NCBI GenBank assembly: GCA_020402865.1
Contig: JADBYT010000002.1
Coordinates: forward strand, 434,001-498,000
From: Bacteroidota bacterium
Lineage (GTDB): Bacteria; Bacteroidota; Bacteroidia; Palsa-965
Length of the DNA: 64,000 nucleotides
Direction: 5' to 3'
In this document: positions 26,456-34,952 of the stretch, piece by piece
How the letters are laid out: each line of letters starts with the position of its first letter
Numbering within the stretch: the stretch's first letter is position 1
The notes under the pieces: generated by a model
Database searches by the model: none
What the model was told of the DNA's origin: nothing
Seen by the model: the letters and a program-made list of their open reading frames with translations, nothing else
Position numbers and translations under genes: made by a program

Positions 26456-26932
26456 TCAGGCTGTGTTCAATAGAATTGAACTATAAGGCCAGTTTTGAGG
26501 ATTATTAGTGAATTGGTGATGAGCCGGATTATTCAGAATATACGCTTTCGTACGTTGTAAATGTTGCTCATCAAGAATTCTCACTCTTCTGAATCGCCCG
26601 GAAAACATGGAACCTCGTCGTTTGAACCGTTTGTTCATCGACTGGGTATAGCAATTCAGAAAATCAGCAAAGCATTTAATAACCCGTTCCTCAATCTCGG
26701 TGTGGGATAATGTATGTAACAACTCCGGTTTTACATAAATCAGCAAATGAAAATGGTTTGGCATCAGGCACCATTCCTTTAACTCACAGTAACCGTCAAT
26801 GTGACAGAGTAGTTTATCGAGAAAATAGCGGTAGTTATCTTTTTCCCTGAACAGGTTTTCATGTCCCACAGCATGATGGAAAACATGGTAATATTCACCA
26901 GCCACGAATGGCGCTTTATAATGGATGTTCAT
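26456..26932 (-). CDS. REP-associated tyrosine transposase (RAYT, Y1/HUH family)
   Basis: A 158-residue single-domain HUH endonuclease related to IS200/IS605 TnpA. The metal-binding HUH motif HFH is at residues 60-62 within WCLMPNHFHLL, and the catalytic Tyr is probably Y95 in FLNCYTQSMNKRFKRRGS-type context, followed by the family RGSMFSGRFRR. No flanking IS ends or accessory TnpB were seen. RAYTs are usually domesticated, immobile enzymes that act on short palindromic REP sequences elsewhere in the genome; a strong REP-like palindrome lies about 230 bases upstream. The frame is intact. It is convergent with the small TonB gene, seven bases apart. Confidence 0.9.
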   Translation of the reverse strand: MNIHYKAPFVAGEYYHVFHHAVGHENLFREKDNYRYFLDKLLCHIDGYCELKEWCLMPNHFHLLIYVKPELLHTLSHTEIEERVIKCFADFLNCYTQSMNKRFKRRGSMFSGRFRRVRILDEQHLQRTKAYILNNPAHHQFTNNPQNWPYSSILLNTA

Positions 26933-27093
26933 TAATAAATAATAAAACGGTTAAAAATCTAACAACTATTCTTCTCTACCTATCGGCTATTTATCAAAAT
27001 GGGCTGCGAAAATATTTCCGGCAAGTATCAGATCCCAGCGTCTGTTAATAACTTTTGCTCGTTTGGGGGCTCAAAATCCCCTACACCCCAGCT

Positions 27094-27170
27094 CTAAACT
27101 CCACCTAAACCCCACCTAAACCCCGCCTAAACCCCGCCTAAACTCTACCTAAACTCTACCTAAACTCTAC
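27094..27170. repeat. Seven-copy 11-bp tandem repeat
   Basis: Seven uninterrupted units of the form CTAAACYCYRC: CTAAACTCCAC, CTAAACCCCAC, CTAAACCCCGC twice, then CTAAACTCTAC three times. The last unit is also the outer 11 bases of the left arm of the adjoining palindrome, so the array seems to have grown by duplication of that arm. It lies between the RAYT and mutase genes. Confidence 0.95.
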
Positions 27171-27198
27171 GAGGTCTATAAGACCTCGTAGAGTTTAG
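27160..27198. repeat. REP-like palindrome 1 (18-3-18)
   Basis: Perfect 18-bp arms CTAAACTCTACGAGGTCT and its complement, with loop ATA. It lies eight bases beyond the mutase stop and 228 bases upstream of the RAYT start. No U-tract follows on either strand, so it is a poor intrinsic terminator. The second copy about 3.7 kb away has the same 18-3-18 form and 12 of 18 left-arm bases in common. Confidence 0.9.
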
Positions 27199-27205
27199 CA
27201 ACAAA

Positions 27206-30200
27206 TTACATATTTCTTCTGTACTGCCCCCCCACCTCAAACAGCGCAGCAGTAATCTGACCAAGCGAGCAATACTTCACCGCCTCCATCAATTCCGCAA
27301 ACACGTTGCCGTTTTGCACCGCCGTGTGCTGCAGTTTTTCAATTGCAGTTTTCGAGCGTTGCTCGTTGGCTTTGTGCAGGTTGCCCAGCATTTCAATCTG
27401 GTATTCCTTCTCCTCCTTCGTGGCGCGAATTACTTCCGCCGGCACAATGGTGGGCGAGCCTTTTGCCGAAAGGAAGGTGTTCACACCAATAATCGGATAC
27501 TCGCCGGTGTGCTTCTGCATTTCGTAATACAGGCTTTCTTCCTGTATCTTGCCGCGCTGATACATAGTTTCCATTGCACCCAGCACGCCGCCGCGTTCGC
27601 TTATGCGGTCGAACTCAGTCAATACAGCTTCTTCTACCAGATCAGTAAGCTCTTCGATAATGAACGAGCCCTGCAGCGGGTTTTCATTCTTCGCCAAACC
27701 AAGCTCACGGTTAATGATAAGCTGTATGGCCATTGCACGGCGCACCGATTCTTCGGTAGGCGTAGTAATGGCTTCGTCGTAGGCATTGGTGTGAAGCGAA
27801 TTACAGTTGTCGTAAATCGCATACAACGCCTGCAGCGTGGTGCGGATGTCGTTGAAATCAATTTCCTGCGCATGCAGCGAACGGCCCGATGTCTGAATGT
27901 GATACTTCAGCATCTGCGAACGCTCGTTGGCACCGTACTTCTGCTTCATGGCTTTGGCCCAGATGCGGCGCGCCACACGGCCAAGCACTGCATACTCCGG
28001 ATCCATTCCGTTGGAGAAGAAGAACGAAAGGTTGGGCGCAAAATCGTCAATGTGCATGCCGCGGCTCAGGTAATACTCCACAAACGTAAATCCGTTCGAG
28101 AGCGTGAGTGCAAGCTGCGTAATCGGGTTGGCGCCGGCTTCGGCAATGTGGTAGCCCGAAATCGACACCGAATAAAAGTTGCGCACCTTCTGATCAATAA
28201 AATACTGCTGCACATCGCCCATCACACGCAACGAAAATTCGGTAGAGAAAATGCACGTGTTTTGTGCCTGATCTTCTTTCAGAATATCGGCCTGTACGGT
28301 GCCGCGCACTTGCGACAATGTATGTGCCTTAATCTTTGCATACACCTCAGCAGGCAATACCTGATCGCCCGATGTGCCGAGGAGCATCAGCCCCAGACCA
28401 TCGTTGCCCTGCGGCAGTTCGCCCTGATAGCGCGGACGTGCAATGCCGTTTGCTTCCCACAGTGCATTCAGTTTTTTCTCTACTTCCTTTTCCAGTCCGT
28501 TTTCGCGGATGTAACGCTCGCACTGCTGATCAATAGCGGCATTCATAAAGAACGCGGCAAGAATTGCAGCCGGACCATTAATGGTCATGGATACCGATGT
28601 TTTCGGATCGGCAAGATCAAAGCCGGAATACAATTTCTTGGCATCGTCAAGGCAGCAGATGCTTACGCCTGAGTTACCTATTTTGCCGTAAATATCGGGG
28701 CGATAATCAGGATCGCGGCCGTAAAGTGTTACCGAGTCAAACGCCGTAGAAAGACGCTTGGCCGGCATGCCCAGACTTACATAGTGAAAACGTTTGTTGG
28801 TGCGCTCCGGTCCGCCTTCGCCGGCAAACATACGTGTGGGATCTTCGCCTTCACGTTTAAACGGATAAATGCCCGACGTGTAAGGATACTCGCCCGGCAG
28901 GTTTTCCTGCAGCAGCCAGTTCAGTACATCGCCCCAGGCTTCGTAGCGCGGAGTAGATACTTTGGGCACCAGCGTGCGCGAAAGTGATTCGTAATGCGTG
29001 GCAATTTTTATTTCCTTGTCGCGCACTTTAAAAATGTAGAACTCATCTTTGTATTGCTGCGCTTTTGCCGGCCACTCGTCAATGAGTTTCAGGTGGCGCG
29101 GATCCAGATCGAGAGCCGTTTTCTTGTATTGCTCTTCAAGCTGTGCAACCAGCGCCGCATCAGCCTTACTTTCTGTCAGTGTGTCAATCGACTTACGCAG
29201 GGCATACAGTTTTTGTGCAACTGCCGCCTGTTCTTTGGCACGTTTATCGTAATTGCGGTTATTTTCCGAAATTTCAGAAAGATAACGTGTGCGTGCCGGA
29301 GGAATAATATAGATCTTCTCCGACATCGCTTCCGTAATCTGAAAATTCGATTTCAGATCAGCCCCCGTTTTCTTAACCACTGTGTCCACAATGTTTCGGT
29401 ACAGGCGGTTCATGCCCGGATCGTTAAACTGCGAGGCAATGGTGCCAAACACGGGCAGCTGTTCATCATCGGTTTCCCAAAGCTGGTGGTTGCGCTTGTA
29501 CTGTTTGCGCACATCACGCAGCGCATCCAGCGCACCGCGTTTATCGAATTTGTTGAGCGCAATAATATCGGCAAAGTCCAGCATGTCAATCTTCTCAAGC
29601 TGTGTGGCTGCGCCGTATTCGGGCGTCATCACATACAGACTCACATTGCTGTGCTCAATAATTTCGGTATCGCTCTGGCCTATGCCCGATGTTTCGAGGA
29701 TAATCAAATCAAACGTGGCTGCTTTCAATACATCAACCGCTTCCTGCACGTGTTTGGAAAGTGCCAGGTTGCTCTGGCGTGTAGCCAGCGAACGCATATA
29801 GACGCGGTTGTTTGAAATGGCATTCATCCGGATGCGGTCGCCAAGCAGCGCGCCGCCGGTTTTGCGTTTCGACGGGTCAACCGAAATAATACCAATTGTT
29901 TTTTCAGGAAAATCAATCAGAAAACGGCGCACCAGTTCGTCCACCAGCGATGATTTTCCCGCACCGCCTGTACCGGTAATACCCAGCACGGGCGTTTTCG
30001 ATTTCTGTGCCAGTGCCTTAATTTCTGTAATCGCGCCGCTGTGCTGTTCGCCAAAGTTTTCGGCGGCCGAAATGAGTCGGGCAATGCCTTTGTGGTCGCG
30101 GCTGCTTATGTGCTTTACTTCGCCGTTCAGGTGTTCGCCCGTGGCAAAGTCGCATTTCGTAAGCAGATCGTTAATCATACCCTGCAGGCCCATGGCGCGG

Positions 30201-30580
30201 CCATCGTCAGGGTGATAAATGCGGGTAATGCCGTAAGCCTGCAGCTCGGCTATTTCTTCGGGCAGAATTGTGCCACCGCCGCCGCCGAAAATGCGGATAT
30301 GTCCGCAACCCCGCTCTTTCAGCAGGTCGTACATGTATTTGAAAAACTCAATATGCCCGCCCTGGTACGATGTAATGGCAATGGCATTGGCATCTTCCTG
30401 TATGGCACAGTTCACAATTTCGGCCACACTGCGGTCGTGCCCGAGGTGAATTACTTCGGCACCGCTGCTCTGAATAATGCGGCGCATAATGTTTATGGCC
30501 GCATCATGCCCGTCGAAAAGCGAAGCAGCGGTTACAATTCTGATTTTGTGCTTGGGTGTGTATGGTTGTGCGTCCTGCAT
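27206..30580 (-). CDS. icmF: Fused isobutyryl-CoA mutase with G-protein chaperone (IcmF)
   Basis: A 1124-residue fusion. Residues 12-140 form the B12-binding domain with [11 protein letters not shown] (His25 is the cobalt ligand). The MeaB-like GTPase occupies about 195-420, with P-loop GTGGAGKSS (203-211), [25 protein letters not shown] and NKFD (343-346). The TIM-barrel substrate domain starts about 560. Two residues that set specificity in the mutase family are Phe585 in RMFAGEGG and Gln773 in DQAQNT, where methylmalonyl-CoA mutase has Tyr and Arg; this points to isobutyryl/n-butyryl-CoA interconversion. The fused G-domain loads and repairs the cofactor. Monocistronic; it is probably involved in branched-chain acyl-CoA metabolism. 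Confidence 0.93.
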   Translation of the reverse strand: MQDAQPYTPKHKIRIVTAASLFDGHDAAINIMRRIIQSSGAEVIHLGHDRSVAEIVNCAIQEDANAIAITSYQGGHIEFFKYMYDLLKERGCGHIRIFGGGGGTILPEEIAELQAYGITRIYHPDDGRAMGLQGMINDLLTKCDFATGEHLNGEVKHISSRDHKGIARLISAAENFGEQHSGAITEIKALAQKSKTPVLGITGTGGAGKSSLVDELVRRFLIDFPEKTIGIISVDPSKRKTGGALLGDRIRMNAISNNRVYMRSLATRQSNLALSKHVQEAVDVLKAATFDLIILETSGIGQSDTEIIEHSNVSLYVMTPEYGAATQLEKIDMLDFADIIALNKFDKRGALDALRDVRKQYKRNHQLWETDDEQLPVFGTIASQFNDPGMNRLYRNIVDTVVKKTGADLKSNFQITEAMSEKIYIIPPARTRYLSEISENNRNYDKRAKEQAAVAQKLYALRKSIDTLTESKADAALVAQLEEQYKKTALDLDPRHLKLIDEWPAKAQQYKDEFYIFKVRDKEIKIATHYESLSRTLVPKVSTPRYEAWGDVLNWLLQENLPGEYPYTSGIYPFKREGEDPTRMFAGEGGPERTNKRFHYVSLGMPAKRLSTAFDSVTLYGRDPDYRPDIYGKIGNSGVSICCLDDAKKLYSGFDLADPKTSVSMTINGPAAILAAFFMNAAIDQQCERYIRENGLEKEVEKKLNALWEANGIARPRYQGELPQGNDGLGLMLLGTSGDQVLPAEVYAKIKAHTLSQVRGTVQADILKEDQAQNTCIFSTEFSLRVMGDVQQYFIDQKVRNFYSVSISGYHIAEAGANPITQLALTLSNGFTFVEYYLSRGMHIDDFAPNLSFFFSNGMDPEYAVLGRVARRIWAKAMKQKYGANERSQMLKYHIQTSGRSLHAQEIDFNDIRTTLQALYAIYDNCNSLHTNAYDEAITTPTEESVRRAMAIQLIINRELGLAKNENPLQGSFIIEELTDLVEEAVLTEFDRISERGGVLGAMETMYQRGKIQEESLYYEMQKHTGEYPIIGVNTFLSAKGSPTIVPAEVIRATKEEKEYQIEMLGNLHKANEQRSKTAIEKLQHTAVQNGNVFAELMEAVKYCSLGQITAALFEVGGQYRRNM

Positions 30581-30768
30581 AGCGGCTGAATATTGGAAGA
30601 TGTTTCCGGGGAGTCAAAGGTACTGTTTCAGGCTTTTTCAGCCAAATTGACAAATAGAAGCAACCCCTATTTTAAGCGCTGATTCACAACAGATTAAGGC
30701 TTCATCCGAAACTGAGTCAGAAAAAAAGGAAGGGGAGCGAACCTGAAGGTGCATTAAAAAACCGCTTG

Positions 30769-30844
30769 GCTCCTGCTTTCCCTGCGGCCGGCCGGTAACC
30801 TTAAAAAACATTGTCCCAAACCGGCCTCCGGTCAATCAGGGCTA
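30769..30844 (-). ncRNA. Candidate structured intergenic element, copy B (inverted)
   Basis: Read on the minus strand it begins CTAGCCCTGATTGACCGG, has a T6 run and a GC-rich inner stem around ACCGGCCGG, and ends CGCAGGGAAAGCAGGA. Start and end motifs, length (about 76) and layout match copy A near 20.7 kb. It shares this roughly 550-base gap between the mutase and an M23 peptidase with REP-like palindrome 2; I see no gene in the rest of the gap. Confidence 0.4.
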
Positions 30845-30921
30845 GAACAAACAATCAGCCGTGCGTTAAACCAGCTTTCCACGCTGTACTTCACCTGCCA
30901 AAACAAAAACCACCCCGGCCC

Positions 30922-30960
30922 TGAACTTTCCGAGAGTTTATAACTCTCGGAAAGTTTAGC
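30922..30960. repeat. REP-like palindrome 2 (18-3-18)
   Basis: Arms CTGAACTTTCCGAGAGTT and AACTCTCGGAAAGTTTAG with loop TAT; 17 Watson-Crick pairs and one G-T. It has the same arm and loop lengths as palindrome 1, and the same outer CTRAAC/GTTTAG ends. Three inner-arm differences are compensated on the other arm, so the hairpin, not the sequence, is kept. Confidence 0.85.
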
Positions 30961-31129
30961 AGCTGTTTTTGTTTTGGCAGCAGCAAACTACTCTTCCGGA
31001 TTTTCCGGCTTCAGAAACTAGTCTGCCCTGATCCTGGTTGCGGCTGTCCGTTTTTGAGGTTACAGCACCGGAAATTTCGCAGGAATAGTATTTTTATAGC
31101 GGACCCAATCGGAAATCAGAAGTTTATCC

Positions 31130-32089
31130 ATGCGCCTTTTTTTTCTGGCATTGCTATGTCTGTGTGGTATTGCTGCGCCGGTATTGTTGCATGGCAACAA
31201 TACGCCGGAGGAAAAGCCGCATGTGGTTGAGCTGATTGCGGCATTGCCGGAAATGAATGAACCGGAAGTGGTGCTGCTGCTCGATTCGCTGATGGATTGC
31301 CACACCGATACGGCTTTGCGGCCTTTGTTTGAGGCAATCAAAATCCGGATTGCTGAACTGCGTGCCATCACACCCGAAGCCACAGCGGGCGATTTTCCTG
31401 CACATGCGTTTTATGGTTCGTGGGACACACGGCATCTTTTTGCGTACCCTGATTCGCTATACAAAGCCGATGTAAGTGTGCTGCTCGATCTTGGCCGTTT
31501 TGTGGCGCCGGTGCAGGGGCGTATTACTTCGGGTTACGGCTGGCGCGATTCGGCCATGCACCGGGGCATCGACATCGACCTCAATCGTGGCGATTCGGTG
31601 CGTGCGGCTTTTGCCGGGCGGGTGCGTTTTGCCGCGCGTTGCGGTGGTTACGGCAATGTAGTAGTGGTGCGTCACGCCAACGGACTGGAAACACTGTATG
31701 CGCACCTTTGGAAAATTGCCGTAAAGCCGGGCGATGAACTCAGGGCCGGTGCTGCTTTGGGGCGCGGCGGCTCCACCGGACATTCAACCGGCACGCACCT
31801 GCATTTCGAAATGCGCTTTCGCGGTGTGGCCATCAATCCCGCATGGCTGCTGAAATTGCCCGAACTTAAACTGCATGCGCAGCAGGTGCATCTGGTGCGC
31901 ACCCGCGAAGGATTTGCCGTGCGCCCCGCAAACTGCACACACCACACTGTACAGCGCGGCGATTCGCCCTACCGCATTGCACGCCGCTACGGCTGCACCA
32001 CGGCAGAACTCAAAAGCTGGAACAACTGGCAAAAACAGCCGCCGCTCAAAGCCGGGCAGCAGGTGCGCATTGTGGCGCCGGGAGAGTAG
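31130..32089 (+). CDS. M23 family metallopeptidase with C-terminal LysM
   Basis: A 319-residue secreted protein (signal peptide about 1-22). The M23 (LytM) domain shows MHRGIDIDL with the His and Asp zinc ligands, YGNVVVVRHANGLETLYAHL, and THLHFEMRF with the HxH motif. All four zinc-site elements are present, so it is probably an active peptidoglycan endopeptidase. A single LysM (HHTVQRGDSPYRIARRYGC, about 262-310) binds cell wall. A second M23/LysM protein occurs at 42-44 kb with the same domain order, so the two are paralogues. Confidence 0.9.
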   Translation: MRLFFLALLCLCGIAAPVLLHGNNTPEEKPHVVELIAALPEMNEPEVVLLLDSLMDCHTDTALRPLFEAIKIRIAELRAITPEATAGDFPAHAFYGSWDTRHLFAYPDSLYKADVSVLLDLGRFVAPVQGRITSGYGWRDSAMHRGIDIDLNRGDSVRAAFAGRVRFAARCGGYGNVVVVRHANGLETLYAHLWKIAVKPGDELRAGAALGRGGSTGHSTGTHLHFEMRFRGVAINPAWLLKLPELKLHAQQVHLVRTREGFAVRPANCTHHTVQRGDSPYRIARRYGCTTAELKSWNNWQKQPPLKAGQQVRIVAPGE

Positions 32090-32095
32090 GGGGAA

Positions 32096-32473
32096 TCAAT
32101 GCAGCATCGCGAGATATTCATAGTCCATTTCGTTCCCATTAGTAAAGAAGTTGCATAAGTAGTAAATTCTATTTGTCAGTTCATCAAGGTCGTGGTCTTT
32201 GACATTGGTAATACAATAGACATCGATAGGGTTGTAGTGCGAGGAAATACAGCTTAAGACCTTAAAGCCAATTTCCCAGAGTATTGGAATACATTTTACC
32301 CGTATTTGTTCATCCAGTTCAACATTTGAAATATAAGCGGTAGTTAAAGCAAACTCATTGTATGAGGCATTGTGAAAAATATGTTCTTCGCAAAGTTTGT
32401 AATAAAATGAACCTTCCTTTTTTTTAAGATTATCTTGCAAAAGTAGAAGCAGTTGATCTTGCTTTGTGGTCAT
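32096..32473 (-). CDS. Cytoplasmic protein of unknown function
   Basis: A 125-residue soluble protein without signal peptide or membrane segment, mostly predicted helix (QDQLLLLLQDNLKKKEGSFYYKLCEEHIF at the N-terminus, split by an acidic region). No family is recognised. It has lower GC than its neighbours and lies 11 bases beyond an ankyrin-repeat gene on the same strand. Small soluble proteins next to ankyrin proteins are common in polymorphic-toxin immunity clusters, but no toxin is visible here. Confidence 0.55.
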   Translation of the reverse strand: MTTKQDQLLLLLQDNLKKKEGSFYYKLCEEHIFHNASYNEFALTTAYISNVELDEQIRVKCIPILWEIGFKVLSCISSHYNPIDVYCITNVKDHDLDELTNRIYYLCNFFTNGNEMDYEYLAMLH

Positions 32474-32484
32474 GTTGCGTTAAT

Positions 32485-32946
32485 TTATTTAAAGTAACTA
32501 TCAATATCAGGGATTACATCATTGAACATTAACTTCAGCTTTTCAAAATATGTTTTATCAATAGAATTGTCAGAATGATTTTTGGAGTAGCGGGTAAGTA
32601 AATCTATAGGACGTTTCCCATTTTCGTTTTGAATATCAGGTTTCGCACCAGCTGCAATCAACAATCTCACCATCTCCAATGCTTCCGGATAGAATATGTC
32701 TCTGTTATTTTGCAACATCCCGTCAATACAATAGTCAATCGCTTCAGATAACGGGCTGCCAAAGTCAATATTGACATCTGCTTTGTGTTGAATGAGAAAA
32801 CTCAGTACTTCCGGGTTATTGCTGTTTATTGCAGCAATAATTGGCCTGATCGTTTCTTCATCACCATTTATATCATCTCCACTGTCTAAACATTTCTGCG
32901 CAGCAGTTAGATTACTATGGAATAAGTAATCGCTTAATTTTTCCAT
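32485..32946 (-). CDS. Ankyrin-repeat protein
   Basis: A 153-residue soluble protein with about three to four ankyrin-type repeats: KLSDYLFHSNLTAAQKCLDSGDDIN, IIAAINSNNPEVLSFLIQHKADVN, and MVRLLIAAGAKPDIQNENGKRPIDLL. I start at the ATG of MEKLSDYLF; the open frame two codons longer begins with TTG. Ankyrin folds bind proteins. AT-richer than its neighbours, and paired with the unknown gene downstream. A role as immunity protein or scaffold is possible but unsupported by any adjacent toxin. Confidence 0.75.
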   Translation of the reverse strand: MEKLSDYLFHSNLTAAQKCLDSGDDINGDEETIRPIIAAINSNNPEVLSFLIQHKADVNIDFGSPLSEAIDYCIDGMLQNNRDIFYPEALEMVRLLIAAGAKPDIQNENGKRPIDLLTRYSKNHSDNSIDKTYFEKLKLMFNDVIPDIDSYFK

Positions 32947-32983
32947 CCCCAATTATGGTTGATTATTCCCCAATCACATTCAT

Positions 32984-33757
32984 TCACTCCAACACACACC
33001 GGTAATATTCAAACTTATTTGCAGGCTTTTCACCTCTGTAACCTTTTACACAAAACGCCGAATCTGACTCCCACAAAATTGTGTCAATCCTCATCCCCGA
33101 AAAACCTCCGCTTGCATACTCGCTCAGGAAGGTTTCAGGCTTAGCCCGGTCGTTAATTGATAATACACCAATTTTACTTTCTGCTTCAAATAATGAATTG
33201 TAATAATAAATAACAAATCCATTGTTGGATGATGCTAATGGTATTTCATTTCCTCCGTCGCCAAACGAAATAAGGATGTAGCGATAATTTGTCAGACTGT
33301 CGAGTAAAACAAGATTGCTGAACGTGAAACCCTCATTCAGATAATAGTGTGTGAGTACAAAAAGATTGACCGACGGTAGTATTCCGGTTAATTTATAACC
33401 GTTTTCACCCTCGTTCAATAAATCACTGTTATATTTTCTGAGCGACAGGTTTTTATCTTTAGTTAGAATATAAGTCGCACTGTCTTTTTCCTTTGAGGGA
33501 TAATTTCGGACAGGATGCTGAGGACTGAGCGCGTTAAAATCAGTTTCTTTGATTGGTTGAAAGGAAAGTTTCGGTAAATTTTCATACCGGTCGAAATACC
33601 CAAGAGTTACACTTCTGGTGCTGTCAACAGGCAGTATTTCGCGCGCAGCAACTGTATCTTTTACAATAGTATCTGCGTTTGCTGTTTGGTCTGTGCCCTT
33701 ATTATCTCGGCAGGAAACCAAAGGGAAGAGCAGAATCGAGAAGATTAGAAGACGCAT
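32984..33757 (-). CDS. Lipoprotein of unknown function
   Basis: A 257-residue lipoprotein: signal peptide MRLLIFSILLFPLVSC with lipidated Cys16, then a polar linker. The rest is beta-rich (VTLGYFDRYENLPKLSF, YILISFGDGGNEIPLASSNNGFVIYYY). No family is recognised. It is AT-richer than the flanking blocks and belongs to the 32-35 kb accessory patch. Confidence 0.6.
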   Translation of the reverse strand: MRLLIFSILLFPLVSCRDNKGTDQTANADTIVKDTVAAREILPVDSTRSVTLGYFDRYENLPKLSFQPIKETDFNALSPQHPVRNYPSKEKDSATYILTKDKNLSLRKYNSDLLNEGENGYKLTGILPSVNLFVLTHYYLNEGFTFSNLVLLDSLTNYRYILISFGDGGNEIPLASSNNGFVIYYYNSLFEAESKIGVLSINDRAKPETFLSEYASGGFSGMRIDTILWESDSAFCVKGYRGEKPANKFEYYRCVLE

Positions 33758-33856
33758 AAACTTAATTGAAGTATTACATTACATAAAATTTCTGCGTGCA
33801 GATAATTGTAGAATGCTGAAGTGAAAACCAGCTTCGGCAACTCCTTATCTTTGCGT

Positions 33857-33958
33857 ATGACCTTGCTGCATCAGCCCGACGAATTTTTTCTTCATTTGCA
33901 GCGTCGCCTGCAGCAGCCTTTGCCGGGTGCCGATGCGCAGAACCATGAAGTAAAATAG
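33857..33958 (+). pseudogene. 5' fragment of the Nudix gene, cut off by insertion
   Basis: This 33-codon frame begins MTLLHQPDEFFLHLQ and matches the start of the intact Nudix protein to residue 29, then diverges and stops. The upstream TATCTTTG (33847-33854) fits the Bacteroidota -7 element TAnnTTTG, so this fragment seems to keep the gene's original promoter. The intact copy begins about 1.1 kb downstream. Confidence 0.85.
33867..33944 (+). repeat. Direct repeat, left copy (78 bp)
   Basis: Starts TGCATCAGCCCGACG and ends GCGCAGAACC. It matches the right copy at 77 of 78 positions (T versus C in CGT/CGC). It lies within the 5' coding region of the Nudix gene fragment. Confidence 0.95.
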
Positions 33959-34952
33959 AAATAATTAGTCAGTTATTAATCGTATCTCTCTAGTAATGTC
34001 TGGTAGTCAAGTTGACGTAGTCTTATTTGATTGTTTTGCGAATCAATAAATCCTGCAATTTTTGACTTAGTAGTTTCATCTACAAGATTAATATTATCCC
34101 AGACTATTATTATATATATTTTAAGTTGCTTTTTTTGATTAGCAAAATTATTTAGCATGTGAACGGAGTTTGCAAGGAACTCTCTTAATGAAAAAATTAG
34201 GTGATTGATAGATCTGTCATGTTCCCAGTATTTAATCTCGACAATATGCGCGCTTTTTTCATCTTCATATAGCCCATCAATATTTAAAGTGTGGCCATTT
34301 GATAATGCAATCCTAATATTTGATTTGTAAAATTTTTTATTTTCAATTGTCAGGTAGTTAATAGCTAATCTTTCAGATTCTTTGACTTTATTGATGAGAT
34401 TTTGTTTTTTATCTATTGTATTATTTTGAGGAGGGCTATTAATTGTTAAATTTTTCACTGTGCTAGCTTCTTCGGGAAGTTCAGTTGAATTGTTCGAATT
34501 TATTGCTGAGTCATTACTTGACGCATTCTTTTCAAGTAATTCGGCATCTCTATTGGCTTTGATCTCTATATTTTCAGGAGAAATTGTCGCTAGTGAACTA
34601 AATATTGATTCATCTTTAAAGTCTGATGGTGCATATAATTTTGTATGATGTTTAACCACAAGAATAAAAAATAGTATTAATATTAAGATAGGATATATAA
34701 TAACAAACCAAATTAATGGAAGTCTTTCATTTTCATTCTCAAGATTTGAAATTGATTTGTCGAGAGTAAAACAAGCAAATCCATATATTAGAGAAATGAA
34801 TGAGCCTATTATTCCTAGTGGATTTCGAATGAATCGGGGTGTTAATTTTGGGAATTCCATTATTTATTATTTTTTAATCAAATATAATAGTTGTTTATTA
34901 TATTATTTATGATAAATAATTAAGCAAGTATATAAATATTATATGGTACTAT
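33945..34952. mobile_element. AT-rich one-gene insertion between direct repeats
   Basis: About 1.0 kb of strongly AT-rich sequence lies between two 78-bp direct repeats made from the Nudix gene start. It carries one minus-strand gene and no recombinase or transposase. The right end supplies a new ATG and start region for the Nudix gene, whose original start remains on the left. The arrangement resembles integrative elements that replace the target gene end, but the mechanism is not visible. Confidence 0.6.
33976..34860 (-). CDS. Membrane-anchored PD-(D/E)xK nuclease-like protein
   Basis: A 294-residue protein with two hydrophobic helices (about 15-32 and 48-69), a low-complexity Asn/Ser/Glu-rich linker (about 105-150), and a C-terminal domain at about 155-290. 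That domain reads ESERLAINYL (Glu162), TLNIDGLYED (Asp195) and HIVEIKYW (Glu208, Lys210), the E...D...ExK pattern of the PD-(D/E)xK nuclease fold; the strand IYIIIVWDN follows. Codon use is very AT-rich compared with the flanks. The make-up recalls single-gene anti-phage proteins with a membrane anchor, but no characterised homologue is recognised. It is the sole cargo of the insertion. Confidence 0.7.
   Translation of the reverse strand: MEFPKLTPRFIRNPLGIIGSFISLIYGFACFTLDKSISNLENENERLPLIWFVIIYPILILILFFILVVKHHTKLYAPSDFKDESIFSSLATISPENIEIKANRDAELLEKNASSNDSAINSNNSTELPEEASTVKNLTINSPPQNNTIDKKQNLINKVKESERLAINYLTIENKKFYKSNIRIALSNGHTLNIDGLYEDEKSAHIVEIKYWEHDRSINHLIFSLREFLANSVHMLNNFANQKKQLKIYIIIVWDNINLVDETTKSKIAGFIDSQNNQIRLRQLDYQTLLERYD

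Noticed and set aside
26456-26932. Active IS200/IS605 insertion sequence
   Set aside because: No TnpB, no left or right IS hairpin ends directly flanking the gene, and its C-terminal form and nearby palindromes fit a RAYT.
27094-27170. CRISPR array
   Set aside because: Units are 11 bp and directly adjacent with no spacers, and no cas gene is near; it is a simple tandem repeat derived from a palindrome arm.
27314-28672. A 452-codon open frame on the plus strand opposite IcmF
   Set aside because: It lies wholly antisense to a clear IcmF gene, its translation is Arg/His/Cys-rich without domains, and it is explained by the codon bias of the real gene.
28994-29815. A 273-codon plus-strand frame within IcmF
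   Set aside because: Low-complexity, Arg/Phe-rich antisense translation of the GTPase region; no start context or family match.
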